Source: Owenia fusiformis (taxonomy: Eukaryota > Annelida > Polychaeta > Sabellida > Oweniidae). Taken from it: a stretch of 60,000 nucleotides of DNA. A program made the translations under genes and the position numbers. Shown here one piece after another: positions 1 to 12,343 of the stretch; positions within the stretch are counted from its first letter, which is position 1, and every line of letters begins with the position of its first letter. Below the pieces are notes generated by a model that ran no database searches, was not told the DNA's origin, and saw nothing but the letters and a program-made list of their open reading frames with translations. The DNA lies in assembly GCA_903813345.2 (NCBI GenBank), contig CAIIXF020000001.1, positions 14,715,915 through 14,775,914 of the forward strand, read 5' to 3'.

Positions 1-454
1 TATAATTAAGGCAAACATTACTTATATCTTCATACAAATACATGTACCGGTATGTATTCTACTTGCACTGTGCATGTTTTGAAAATACTAATCCCCGAGG
101 CCCCAATGTGAAAGTGACACAAGTACATAATGAATGAAATATCTGTTTTATTATTCATATATATTCCTCACTCTCGAATTTGGTCATCACAGTAAGCTAA
201 ATGAGTAGTATGTGTTTGAAATACAGCTTCTAATTACATTACTTCCCCTTTAGATATTGAATAGGATAAACATGAGTTGACAACACACGCAAATTTAACC
301 ATTCAAACTTTGCAGAGGGATTTAAGACAAAGCCCAATTGGTTACATTAATATATAATGAAAATCATACCCCATTGTTCAGTTGTTCCTCCTTTCTAACA
401 TAATATATTTACAAGATAGCAATTTTAACAACAGTTTTGACTTTTTTGATTCAG
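1..454. other. Intron or 5' flank upstream of the zinc-finger exon
   Basis: No coding signal is seen here. The stretch is AT-rich and ends in a pyrimidine-rich tract and an AG at 453-454, which looks like a splice acceptor. It is most simply the end of an intron of the zinc-finger gene, so the earlier exons and promoter should lie to the left of the window. The open frame runs back to about 382, but that end begins with TTG, not ATG. Confidence 0.5.
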
Positions 455-3400
455 GTGAAGCAGAAGAAATGGAAGTCACTCCTCCTCCAAGGAATACCTC
501 TGTGTCCAATGCCTCCACCCCCAGGACTGGCACCCCAACAATAACAAGGACAGGCACACCCACAATCTCAAGGACATCAACACCCACAAACCAAACCATT
601 AAGAATGGTTCGACTAAATCTGGTAACTCTTCAGCTAAATCAAGCAAGAGATATAGTGCTACCTCTGCATTGTTAGACAATATGGATGTTTATGGTGAGG
701 ATGAAGCCGACAGCTTTAACTGTTATAATTGTGGGCGATCCTTCCCTAACCATAGCCTCATGAATAAGCATGTCATAAAAGGCAAGTGTAAAAATGCTTC
801 ATATACTAGTTCAGGATCTCATAGTAGCAATTCAGGTTTTATGTTTGCATGTACCGTTTGTAAAAACAGGTTTCAAAGCTATGCTATTATGTGTCGACAC
901 AGGCGCAATGAGCACCAAGTAGCTCCCAATGTAATAAGTGATGTTGATGTACTTGACTCTGATTCTAATAGTGCTGTACCCGCATCTTTCAACAATGAAC
1001 GTTTAGATCTAGATCAGAATACTGCTTACTTTGCCAGCATACCTAGGGGTGTTGCAGAGAATGTTAGGTATTTCATTGATGGTAATCAACAAGCTTTGAA
1101 CCAACGTGAAATCTGGTTTAGAGAGGATGTACTAGCCATTGAGCATAAAGACAATCAGTCGGATGATGTGAACAGTATTAATTGGGAAGGTTATAATTTA
1201 TTGAATGAGTTCACACCTGCTCAGATCTATGATGCATTTACAAATATGGAGATATCTGTTGGGAACTGTGCTCCCACACCCAGTGCATTCACTGGGCATG
1301 ATTACAATACACTGGCTGAGTCTGCTCAGTTTACATGTGCAGTATGCGGATGGGTGTTTCAGAGGAACAATGATTTCTGTCTACATATGGAAGTTCAACA
1401 TGGCCTTGTAGCTCAGGAACAAGTTATTGATCAAATAAAAGAACAGGAAATTGCAAGCAATGATATTCAAAATGCAAACTTTGAATCTGATGTTGTTCAG
1501 AGTAAATTCAGAGAAACTTGCGATCATGAATCTGAAATAGAACAAAGTATTCAAAACAATGCTGAAGAGAAAAAATGTAAAACTGAGAGACAAGTTACAC
1601 ACCCTGAGAAAGCTACAACCAGATCAAGGTCATTGGATAAAATAGAAGGAAGAAAACTTTCTGATGATTCAACGAAAACACGATCGAGATCACTGGAAAA
1701 GCCTGAATTGATGTCAAGGCACCAAAGTAAGTTCAAGGCTGAAACAACAGTGAGTAAATCTGAGGAAATTTATGTTTCAGTGAGATCAAGATCTAAAGAA
1801 AAATCTTCACCGTCTAAAGGAAAAGAAGAAAAATCTGACATAAAAAGTGAGACAAGACCTGAATCTGTAGATAATCTTGACTTGGGGTTGCAGGAAATGC
1901 CAAAAACTAGATCTCAATCTTTACAAAATAAACACAGGGCTTCTTCTGTTGAAAAATCCACACGAGCAAGATCACTTGAGAAAGAATATGATGCTAGTAG
2001 AAGGACCTCAAAGCTTAGAAAATCCAAATCTTCAGAAAATCTAACTGATGTTTTCACATTAGAGGATAAGGAAATTAATTCTAGATCATTAGGGGGTACA
2101 CCAACAATGGAATTAGCTTATGATAAATCCAAACGTTTGACCAGGGCTATGAAAAGGCTACGAGAAGACATAGTGGCTACTAAAGAAAAACATGAAATAC
2201 CAAAGACTCGTTCAGCTGCCAGACGCATGTTTAACCATGAAGAGAGAAAGAGTTTTGAAGGCTTATTGAAAGAAAGGGATGTTAAACCAGTAAAAGAGCC
2301 TGAAAAGACAAATGAATGTGACGGTGATCGATGTGATAAGATATGCATGGAAACAAGTGTTTCAAAGTTTGTCTGTCTTGTCTGCAGAAAAGACTTTTAT
2401 GATGTCACATGTATTAAAACACATAATTGGCTGGTCCACCCAAGGCTACACTGTACATTTATGGAACTTGAGAAGAACCAGTGGGATGTCCCCTTCTACC
2501 AACCTAATGCTCCTAAACATGGAGGAGATATTGATATAGCAAAGGAAAGCACGGAATCAGAAATATCATTTAAATCTCCTAAGCAAGCATTTGTATGTAC
2601 CAAGTGTGAACATATGTCAGAATCAATGGACCAGTTTCATGTGCACATATTACAATGTGCAGGGGACAGCACAACCATTGCAGCCCCAATACCTCAAGAA
2701 TATGAAGCAGTCGGAAAAACCAAAGGGAAACGTCATGGCAGTGCTAAGAAAATAAAGCGTCAAGAATATAAAAGAGGAAAATATAAGTTGAATAGATTAG
2801 ATGCTGATGATGAGGAGGATGAACCTTTACTTGAAACTGTCACACCACCAAAGGCAACAAAACCATCTAGTACACAGAACAAGCAAATGAGTGATGAGAA
2901 CAAGGAAAATAAAGGTAGTGCTCAAAGTCTTGATAAAAAGCAGGAATGGGTTGCGGCAGATATGCCAATCTGCTGGGTATGTGGAAAAATTTTTGCTGGA
3001 AAAAAGCAATTCCGAAGACACAAAACTCAAGCAAAGCGATGTTTTGAAACGAGAAAGAAGTCAAAAATACAGAATCATAACCCTGTTAGAACAAAGAAAG
3101 GAGGGGCAATATTATACCAATGCGGATTTTGCCAAAGAGAATTTGCCTATGAGGGATATTTTCTGAACCATATTAAAGTATTCTGTTCCAAAAGAAAGGA
3201 ACTGCTAGCCAATAGCAAAAGGCATGCTGAAGAGTTTAGGAAAATGAATGAAAATACCCCAAAATTAGTATCGAAAAAAGAAGTTCCATCCCCAATTCAA
3301 AGGAAAGCTAAACCCAAAAACAGAAATCACAAATGGAGTTCATGGTACAGAAAGAAACAAGCAAGAGATGTAAAAGAAAAGGAACTTGAGAAAGAAAAGG

Positions 3401-6400
3401 ATATTAAGATTGCTAAAGATCAAGAAACTGTTAATAAAGTTGAAGTGAGTCCAAGTAATTCTGATGATATAAGTCTTGCAGCTGTTGCTAGAAAAACAAG
3501 ACAACACAACAGAATGGACAATATTTCAAAAATAAGAGAAAATTTGATGCGTCAGTCAAAGCGATTATCAGGATTAGCTGCAAAGAGACTTCGAGATAAA
3601 TCATATGATGATGTGATTAAAATGGTAAGTGAGGGTCAACTTGCTAAAGAACCATTTGCGGTTAAATCAACTGAAACACATGCTCCAAAGACAAGGGCTA
3701 TGGTGAAGACTCGGTCTCCAAGTAGGACTAATAAGCTTGTGGAGGAAATTCCTGTCACGCATTTAAAGAAGAGAAGGTCTGACAAACCTAGAAAAGTTTC
3801 TCACGTTAAGAAAAATGTGATTGCTCAAACTGTTCTCAGGAGAGTAAAAAGACGCCGCAGAACTGCACTTACCTTAGAAGGTCATAGAAGGAAGAGAGAA
3901 AAAATGAAGAAAAAGGAGGTTCCTAATAGAAGCAGTGTCATTACAGATATCATAGATGAAGTGGCTAGTGGTAAAATTAAAATTAGCCCCACCACCCAGT
4001 ATATGAAGAAACTTATAGATGACAATGAACAGACAAGTAGACTTAAGTCAGATGATATCACAATTGAACAAGATCAGACTCGTACAGATATACCTCAAGA
4101 CCAAGCAAAAATACCTCTAAAATCTACGCCAAGTAAACGAAAGTCAAAAATGAAAGCAGCCTTAATGAAGAAGAAAATTGGAAAAATGAAAAAGAGTCTC
4201 AAGACAAAGAAAATAACCCAGATGTTCCAATCAAAAAAATCACTGAGGGACAGAAAACAGAGAAAGGTTCCAGAGGAGTGTATCCCAACTCTTATTCCAG
4301 ATGGCATGCATAAGTTGCGTCCAAGGAGAAAGCTTCACACGCCAGACAAACCACCCATTTTACAACCAGCTTTGAAAGATATGCAACATCTAAAGCAAAC
4401 CAATGTAGAGATACAAGAAATGACAGAACCTTCAAATGAATTAATAGTGCAAAAACCTGAGGAAAGGATAAATAGACTGACCAATGATAAAATCCACCTG
4501 GAAGTTGGTGACATTGATACGATCAAGCCCACCTCAGAAACTCATATTAAGGAAGAAGTTGAAGCCTCTAAAATTCCATTGGCAACTATTGGAGCTGTTA
4601 AAGAAATAACGTTGTCTGAAAGTAAATCAGTAAATGAATTTGAAAAGGATTTTAAGGATCAGGTATTAGTTTCTAAAATGAAACCACCAGAACTAAAAGT
4701 GAGAAGTGTTGTTGAAAATGTGAAATGCTTGCCAAACACAGGGATCATTCCTGATGGTGAGCAGATGCTTACAGAGTTACCTAAATATCCTGAGAAAAAA
4801 ACAGTAACTCAAGTCGCTGTCACTGGTTCAACAACTCCCAAGAAAGATGTGTGGACAATATCTATCAAAACCAAAACCAGGCCTAATAGAAGATACAGGC
4901 CTAAATCAACTGCAAAAACAAAAGTGGATTCTGTGGAGGAAAAAGGAAACAAAGACTCCAAGACTGATGATGGGACCAGCGATAGTACAAATATTGCACC
5001 TCAAATCTGTAGTAATCAAGATGAGTATACAAATATAGGAGAAAATAACACTCAATCTACTGAGAATGATTCTCTAGCTATACCAGACTTATATCCAGAC
5101 ACACTAACATCAAAGAAAAAGTCAGGTACAATACGTCTGGCAAGAAGAAGAGCAGTTGATAGTATTACTGCTGGTCTGCTTGGTGAATCTCTTGATGATG
5201 ACATAGATGCTCCTATTGTTTTTCCCATAAAGCGAAAGAGCAGGAATAATGGTTCTAAAGTTACAAAATCTGTGGAAACCAAACAAAATAAAATGCTCAA
5301 AGGAACTGTTTCTGATGAAGAAGCTAAATCTAGAGAGAAACATTGCCCACCGACTAAACATGAAAATGAAATGTTTGAAAAAACTATGCTGCCAGAAGGT
5401 GAACTTGTGAATAAAGTAGAAACTAAATCTGATGGGATCAACAAGAAGAATTTAAGTTCAAATAAATTCCAAAAATTGAATGCTGATATACTAAAAAATA
5501 AAAAACAACATGATCATCACAATAAGTTCTCCAAGTTAACAGAGTTACATATTGATGTACATCAGTCGGGGGATCATAATGAGTTTCATGGTAGCATGAT
5601 AAAGCAAAATGACAGAATAAGGTCTCCTATAATTTCACCCTCTAAAAGGTACATTACAATTAATTCAACAGATAAGATTAGTCCTGAGGAACATGAGCCA
5701 GGCCCAAAGTATGTTTACACCAAGAAAACAACCAAAGTGAGTGCACCCAACACTCCAGATTTGTTTGAGGACTCTGATCCATACAGCTTCTCAGAAAAGC
5801 AAAGTGACATAGAAAAGTCACCTGTTATATCACCTTCTAGACGATATCATACCTTAAATTCAACAGGAAAGGTTAGTCCTAAGGAAAATGAGTCAGGACC
5901 AAAATGTATGTACACCAAGAAAATGACCAAAGTGAGTGAGCCAAACACTTCAGAATTAATGGCAGACTCCAATCCATACAGCTTCTCAGAAAAGCAAAAC
6001 GACAGAGAAAAGTCACCTGTTATTTCACCTTCTAGACGATATCATACCATTAATTCAACAGGAAATTTTAGTCCTAAGGAAAATGAGTCAGGACCAAAAT
6101 GTATGTACACCAGGAAAATGACCAAAGTGAGTGAGCCAAACACTTCAAAATTGGTAGAAGACTCTGACCCATTTAGCTTCTCAGAAACAGAAGGTAGAGG
6201 ATGTTCTCCTCTTGGGAAATATAGACATCTGGAGCATCTGAAAATGAATGACAAGGAAAGGAGAAACATGGCAACTGTTATCAAAGAAAGTTTGTCTAAA
6301 TTTGACAAGAATAAATCACATAAGAAGGTTGAATGCCCATCTAAGGAAGGCACCAAATGTGTACCATCCAATGTAAAAGACACTTCCAATCAAGATGTCA

Positions 6401-8370
6401 CCAAACAGCCACCTATAAATGAACATAAATTAGTGCATTCAGCATCTATTAGCAATGTAAGTGATACAGAAGCTAATTCAAACAAACAGCCACCTATACA
6501 AGAGCATAGAATAGCACATACAACTGTACTTAATGTTGTTACTGACACAGATACGAAAACAAACACAAGTTATAATGCCAAAAGTGGTGAATCCTCATCA
6601 ACACAGTTATCACCAATTGTATTGTATCATAAGGAGATGCTTCAAAAGAGAATACGTCATGACTTAAAGAGACATAACATAAGGAGACAAAGTGTTCCAC
6701 CGAGTGTGGGTAATAAAGCTGAATCAGCATGGAGGGAGCCTTGTACTAAAAAACCTAGTCTCAATTCAAGTGAGAAACAATCCAGAGTAGAATCTCCTTC
6801 ACCCCCTGTTTCTGTACCATGGAAACAAGTGCTCAATTATGAAACAGGTAAACTAGAAGATGAAATATCAGCATCTGATAGTCCAACAATTACATTGAAT
6901 GAAAAGACTGGACTTCTAAATGTTGAAACATCTTCTCTACCTGCACAAGCAATACCATCGAAAACTGTTACCAAACCATCAGATGCTGTAGTACAACCAA
7001 GTGATCTTGTATACATGTACCAAGCTCCAAAAGTGTCTCCCAGGGAATGCTCCATTTCATCTACTGGTAGAGTTCGGACCAAAGCCGAGAGAAAACAGAT
7101 GCACTGGCTGTTACAAAACCAAGATAATGCTCAGCTCCAACAAATATCAGATGTAAATACAAATGAAATACCTCAGGTTGTTGCTTTAAATGATGATGTT
7201 GATATAGACCCAGCCTTTGATGATACCAAAACAAGGGTCGCCAATTCACATGATGACACAAGAGGGAGGAAGCACAAAAGAAAACATAACACAAAAGCAA
7301 AACAGGTGACTAAGCATTCTAAAATGGATAAATGTCATTCTGCAGCATCGGAAATACCTACACATGGCAATAAAACAGACAATGGCAGTGCTGAAGAAGA
7401 AACTGTTGGCGTTCCAGTGGATTTGAAAGATGACAATATTAAGAAGGATGAAGAGTCACTGGTGAGCCCAGCTTTATCGGTAGAAAACAACTGGGAGACT
7501 ACACATCTTCAAATGCTCACTAGGCATGAAATCATGTGGCTGAATAATCAATTAGACAGTAAAGAAAAACCTGAAGAAAGAAAAAAGGCTGATGGTATCA
7601 ATTTGAATAGAAAAAAGGCTCCTGCAAAGGTTGAAAAGACTGTGAAAAGACAAACTAGTTTGAAGAAAACAAAGCAAAGCAAGCAGAAAATTACAAAGAT
7701 GTTTAAACAAAAGAAACCAAAAAATAGAAGTATTCATGATAAAACTGAAAAGTCAACCAAAACCTTTGACATAATTGAGGAAAATGTGAATCGTATAAAT
7801 GCAGCTAAGAAAGATGGTGCTTCTGATCCAATAAAGGCTGCAATAGAATCTGGAGTTGAGTCATACAATAAAGATCATGTAAAAGAAAAAAGAAAGCCAA
7901 GGATAATGTATGCAGATTCAGACGATGAGGCACCAGTTTATAGAAATATATTTGAGATCACTACTGTTGAAGGGAAAAGAAGAAGATCTAAGCCCAACAC
8001 TGCTATAGCTGAAGATAACAAACTTGCAAGACGCTTGGAACGCAATATGTGGAAAATGATCAATGACACAGACAGTGATGGAGATCGGAAATCTAAAAAG
8101 AGAATGAAGAAAGTAACTAAGAATAAGAGAGTTGAAAGTATAAACAGTTTAAATTTAGCTTCAAGTGAAGGAGAGGAGTTTGGTACAAAAATGGATAAAA
8201 AGCATAGTGCTAGTGAAAGTCATGGAGTTGATGAGAGTCATGGAAAATGTACTTGTACTTGTGAAGATTCTTCTGTAGTGTTAGATACTACTGACAAAGA
8301 CATGGATTCAGTGTCTATATCCTCAGGGGAAACTATCATAAATACTGATTTAGTTCAGACATCATTATAA
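455..8370 (+). CDS. Very large terminal exon of a multi-C2H2 zinc-finger protein
   Basis: A single open frame of about 2,640 codons ends in TAA at 8368-8370. The exon probably begins at 455 after an AG acceptor. The first in-frame ATG is at 469 (GAAGAAATGG, good context), so this could also be the start codon behind a 5' UTR intron. About seven C2H2 or C2HC fingers are visible: CYNCGRSF (near 718), CTVCKNRF (850), CAVCGWVF (1336), CLVCRKDF (2374), CTKCEHMS (2596), CWVCGKIF (2971) and CGFCQREF (3121). They are scattered and not joined by TGEKP linkers, unlike KRAB-type arrays. The remainder is lysine/serine-rich and probably disordered, with recurrent SRSLEK/TRSRS motifs (1620-2000), basic stretches that may act as nuclear localisation signals (3770-3910), and three 65-residue tandem repeats. 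A nuclear DNA- or chromatin-binding role is inferred from the fingers and basic composition. I do not recognise a specific orthologue. Confidence 0.8.
5620..6204 (+). repeat. Three in-frame 195-bp (65-residue) tandem repeats inside the zinc-finger protein
   Basis: Units start at 5620, 5815 and 6010 with an exact 195-bp period. Each begins RSPIISPSKRY or KSPVISPSRRY, continues through an NSTxxxSPxE segment and TKK/TRKMTKVS, and ends near PYSFSE or PFSFSE. Units 2 and 3 are much closer to each other than to unit 1, so the last duplication is younger. The conserved SP and TP sites look like proline-directed kinase sites, which is inference only. Confidence 0.9.
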
Positions 8371-8760
8371 ATCTAGCTGATCCAAATGTGTGCTTTAACA
8401 ACTTTAACATGAGTGTTTATATTTTGTTCTTTGCATGCTTGTACATGTACATTATAAAAATATTCTGTGTTGTGACCATATGCAAGCAATTGACTATGAT
8501 ACTGTATATAATTTACATACATAGTTCCATCTTGATAGCATTAGTATTTCCTCCTAAATGGAATTTGTTTTGGTCAAAAAGAGAACTTTTCCATTAAATC
8601 AATTTGCCATATATTTTGATTATGATATTGATGTGCAGCTTAGGACTGAAGTATGTCTATAGCCATAATGCTTCAAGTCTGTAGGCCTAGGCAACTGAAT
8701 GAGAGACAGTCTGCTTATTTTAATCATTTATCAATAAAGATTTGTATGTGTAATGTGTGT
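8371..8760 (+). other. 3' UTR of the zinc-finger gene with poly(A) signal
   Basis: AATAAA at 8733-8738 is followed by GT-rich sequence (TGTAATGTGTGTTG), the usual pattern of a cleavage site. This gives a 3' UTR of about 380 nt. Confidence 0.6.
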
Positions 8761-9827
8761 TGTAACTTAGCCTATTGTAGATTGGTAGAATAATTCTGTT
8801 TGCTTTGGATAGATCACTTTTTACATGTATTAAGAGTTTTGTTTTCAATTCTTAGTTAAGTAGTAACTAGTAAAAGGACAGATTCCTTTCATTTCATTAA
8901 TTCTTAAAGGTAGACAGAATGTTAACGCAACAAACAAAAAAGGTTTAAATTATATGTCATCATTTATTATCCACTTTGTTTATTTTAGACAAAAATATTT
9001 AATTATATGAGTATTTATAAAATGATAACATTTGTAAAATAAATTAATCTAATAACAGAATAACAGTACAATGTAATATAGTAAAAGTTATCTGTCAACC
9101 ATTCTAAATAAACAAACGTAAATTAATCCTGTCTTTTAAAACAGGATAATATTAATAGTGTAATTGCCATCAAAATGTTGTTGTACAGTAAAATGAAAAA
9201 ATGAAATGGGATAATGATATAAGTTAAACAGGCTAACATTTCTAACATACAGCTAAAATGAAAATGACTCTATGATCCATTTTCATGTGACATTTACCAT
9301 GGGCATGATTTTCAGGCTGTATGTATTGTTTTGTTCTTCAATTGTTACCCTAGTAATTCCCCATTATGCCAAGCTCATAATTGTAAATTGAAATGCAAAG
9401 CAAAAATGTAATCCAAACTATATTTTTATCATTTGTGTTATCATTAAACCTGGTACTGTAAATCTATTTAAATATTGTGGATTTTGTAAATACTTGTATG
9501 GATAGTAAATATTCTTAGAACACATTAAGTAGCCTACTTGTAGTTGTGTTTAGATTGACAACATGTAATTACTAATTATAATCACTAAACATGAGTGGAT
9601 AATCATTATCATTTGTCTTTTATTGTAGTAAATATTATTTTCAACTTGGGAGCATAGAAAACTTATTTATAAAATAAAGTGATTAACTTTAATTATTTTG
9701 TTCTGTACAGTACATGTTGGGAAAAAAAGCTAAAAAACTGGAAGTTTTATGGACCATCATAACTAAAACATCACATTTCCTGTGTATACTTTGTCTCCTG
9801 TTTGCACATAAAGGTAAATACTTGTCA

Positions 9828-10095
9828 TAGTAGAGAGGATTCACAACTCATTTATAGCAAATTTATTATTTCCGTGTAACTTAAGAAGCTTTTGATTACG
9901 TCATCATTTATTGCGCAGCTCTATACATCCATAAGTGTGATATTCTTATAAATCTTCACCCACACAACGTAAGAATATCACACTTGTGAACATATAGAGT
10001 TGCACAATAAATAACGACGTAATTAAATACTTCATAAGTTATACGCTATGCGGGAATAATAAACATGCTATAAGTGAGTTGCAAAATCTCTACTA
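9828..10095. mobile_element. Foldback MITE flanked by TA
   Basis: Left arm (about 9830-9950) and right arm (about 9969-10093) are inverted copies. Ends read GTAGAGAGG... and ...ATCTCTAC, and inner segments such as AAGTGTGATATTCTTA pair with TAAGAATATCACACTT. Each end abuts TA (9828-9829 and 10094-10095), compatible with a Tc1/mariner-type target duplication. There is no coding capacity. Confidence 0.65.
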
Positions 10096-10152
10096 ATTCA
10101 TTGTAATTACAAAAGCAGCGAGTGGTAACAAGACTATACCCCAATATTGCAT

Positions 10153-10705
10153 TTAAGGTAGAACTTCACTGTCCATCAACTATTTTTCTACAATTCAGAT
10201 TTTCTTGACTTGAAAAAATCTAGGTGAAGGATATACTTATGCACAAGTAAGTATAAGTAAGTAGGCCTATAACAAAAAAATATGTGAAAATTGGAAAGAT
10301 TGATCGTTTGGTCATTTCTAAAAAAATGTTTGAATTAACATTGGTTTCAATGAGGAAAGGCATTTTTTAAAATAAAATAATTGCATAGCCTAATTCAGAT
10401 TCTCTTTATAAAACTTGTGATCATTCTCAATGGGAAACCAAAAGTATTTAAAAAATATTTATGAAAATTCACTGTCTGGATCTTGAGAAAACAAAAATAA
10501 CTCTGTTATTCCATTGCATATAATGACTCATATTGCCAAAAAATCTCTTGATAGATCAACATAAGTGTGCCATGCGACATTTGATAAATTGGTGAAATAT
10601 TTCAAACAAACAAGTACAAGCCTATCTATGTTTTATTCAGTTTTCGTTTTTGGCATCAGAGATGCATGTATTGACTGTGCAATGAACAGTGAAGTTCTAC
10701 CTTAA
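10153..10705. mobile_element. TTAA-flanked non-autonomous DNA transposon
   Basis: The left terminus GGTAGAACTTCACTGT (from 10157) is the perfect inverse of the right terminus (ending 10701). TTAA stands immediately outside both ends (10153-10156 and 10702-10705). TTAA duplication is the hallmark of piggyBac-type transposition, although the ends do not start with CCC as classical piggyBac ends do. The interior of 545 bp has no long ORF. Confidence 0.7.
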
Positions 10706-11524
10706 GGATTGGTTTAACAAATCAGTTAAGGCAAAAGAAAACCCTAGTTTCTGGTCATCCCTATGTTCACCAGGCAATCACTGTTTTAACACAATTAAGT
10801 GTAGCAGACAAAAAACACATACATGTATTTACGCATTTGATAGAATGCTAGTAGAATTCTTGGGTAATCTGTACAATATTTATCTGGCATGTAAAGCCAA
10901 ACCCAGGATTTTGATGAGGATATAAGTTGGCAAACTTTTCAAATCCATCAACTTCAAATAATGTCAGATTAAGAACAAATATTCTTAAAATACTCTATAT
11001 TACACTTAGTTAGTATAAGTAAAAGAAGGGGAAATGTGTATGTGCCCTTTTTAAGTGACCTTACAGTATGTGTCATTTCCACTAAATAAGGCCAGTTAGA
11101 AAGAAGCTGTAATTGGATGTACATATCAGGTTCTTCTATCAATTTGTCAATATTACATGATTCTTACAACCATCAATAACAATATTTTACAAATATTACA
11201 GTATTGTTTAGACATGATTCACAATGAAGAAACATCTTATTTAACACATCACATTATGTTATTATAGCCTACTGTAAAAGTAGCAATTCTTTAAGATTAA
11301 TTTTCGTGATCTTACCAATTTTTGAAAATTAAAATTTTTATTGATTTGGTCAAATAAAAAGTCATGATGAAATTTATTTGACCTTATTTGACAGATATAT
11401 GGGCAGAGAAAAGTATTTTTGCAAATTTGTATACAAATAGGGTGCTATTAACTGATTAATAATTTTTATCAACACATAATTCCATGCACATAAAAATTCC
11501 TACTTTACAGTAAGCTATACTACG

Positions 11525-11645
11525 TTCACATATGCATGTAACAAGCTTAAAACTATCAAACAAGGCATTAACATGCAAAATATCACCACACCTACCATTT
11601 GTTACACACTGAACACCAACCAACCAACACCAACTGCCAAACACC
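11525..11645 (-). repeat. Dispersed repeat, copy 1 (TTTGCATGTTA/ACAAATGG family)
   Basis: Contains AACATGCAAAATATCACCAC followed by CCATTTGTTACA and a cluster of ACACCAAC/CACCAACTGCC motifs. On the reverse strand this matches sequence at 21958-22080 and 55720-55790, and a more distant copy lies at 13230-13440. The family is unidentified. Confidence 0.5.
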
Positions 11646-11872
11646 ATCCGTAAAAATGTTTGAGACTATTAATAATAATATGTCACCAGGTGGACTTGAA
11701 AATTATAAACCTTCTGAAATCTGAAAGTTTTTAAACCATCCATCAGAAATAAAAAGTTCTACCTTCCATTTGGCATTCATGAGCAAGAGCAACCCATTTG
11801 CCTCATGATTTTATTGAATTATTTTGTCAAAACTTTTTCTCATTGGATTCAGATTACATTTAATGTTCATAC

Positions 11873-12020
11873 AGTAGAACCTGTGTAAGAAGAACACCTT
11901 CAGCACATCAAAACATTATACCACTTGGGAAGTGTTTCACTTATAATCGGTAATGGAGGTTTAGTATAACGTGTAATAGGACTTTGAAATGTTGTGGTGT
12001 TCTTTTACAGGTATTACTGT
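11873..12020. repeat. Dispersed repeat of the CAGTGAAACCTGTCTTAGTG family, diverged copy
   Basis: Begins ACAGTAGAACCTGTGTAAG and ends GTTCTTTTACAGGTATTACTG, so the two ends are roughly inverted. The same start recurs at 27334, 33679 and 51210. Confidence 0.45.
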
Positions 12021-12111
12021 TACTATTGAACATGTTGAATAATCCAATCAGACCATTTGGGTGGCTTATGCCTTCCTAAGAGTTAGGTAGGAGAGTCTGA
12101 ACATATTAAGT

Positions 12112-12330
12112 GTTTCCTGATCACATTTCATTTTCATTTGGCACTAAACACACAGTCGTAAATTAGACAAAATGAGTTGAGCGCCATAGTGAGGGAGGAT
12201 GTGATTGCTTTTTTCCCCCACTCATTTTGTCTAATTTACAGCCGAGAAACAGCTGGATGAGGACACAGTTTCATCTGATTCATTGAGAGTGTACTCTGAG
12301 TCATCCTGTCTGAACATACAGACATATAGT
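12112..12330 (-). pseudogene. Decayed partial duplicate of the end of the HMG/CW gene, split by a hairpin insertion
   Basis: 12112-12150 repeats the sequence around the stop codon of the next gene (12330-12370, shared TTTCATTTTCATTTGGCA). 12249-12322 repeats its last coding stretch (12372-12438; compare CAGCTGGATGAGGACACAG with CAGTTGGATGATGACACAG). Between them, a hairpin element of about 100 bp (inverted arms TAAATTAGACAAAATGAGT and ACTCATTTTGTCTAATTTA) interrupts the duplicate. The copy still encodes a recognisable PNENE tail and stop. It lies in the probable 3' UTR, so it should not be translated. Confidence 0.65.
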
Positions 12331-12343
12331 GTCTCAGTCCTGA

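Larger units (their letters stand above)
8761..12111. other. Intergenic DNA
   Basis: No convincing gene is seen. The stretch is AT-rich with short ORFs only. Recognisable contents are the foldback element at 9828-10095, the TTAA-flanked element at 10153-10705 and two dispersed-repeat copies (11525-11645 and 11873-12020), each listed separately. A minus-strand AATAAA (TTTATT on + at 11810-11815) could end the transcript of the gene at 12344-16291. Confidence 0.6.

Noticed and set aside
5052-5444. 130-codon minus-strand open frame within the zinc-finger exon
   Set aside because: Antisense shadow of the long coding exon; no domain and no separate signals.
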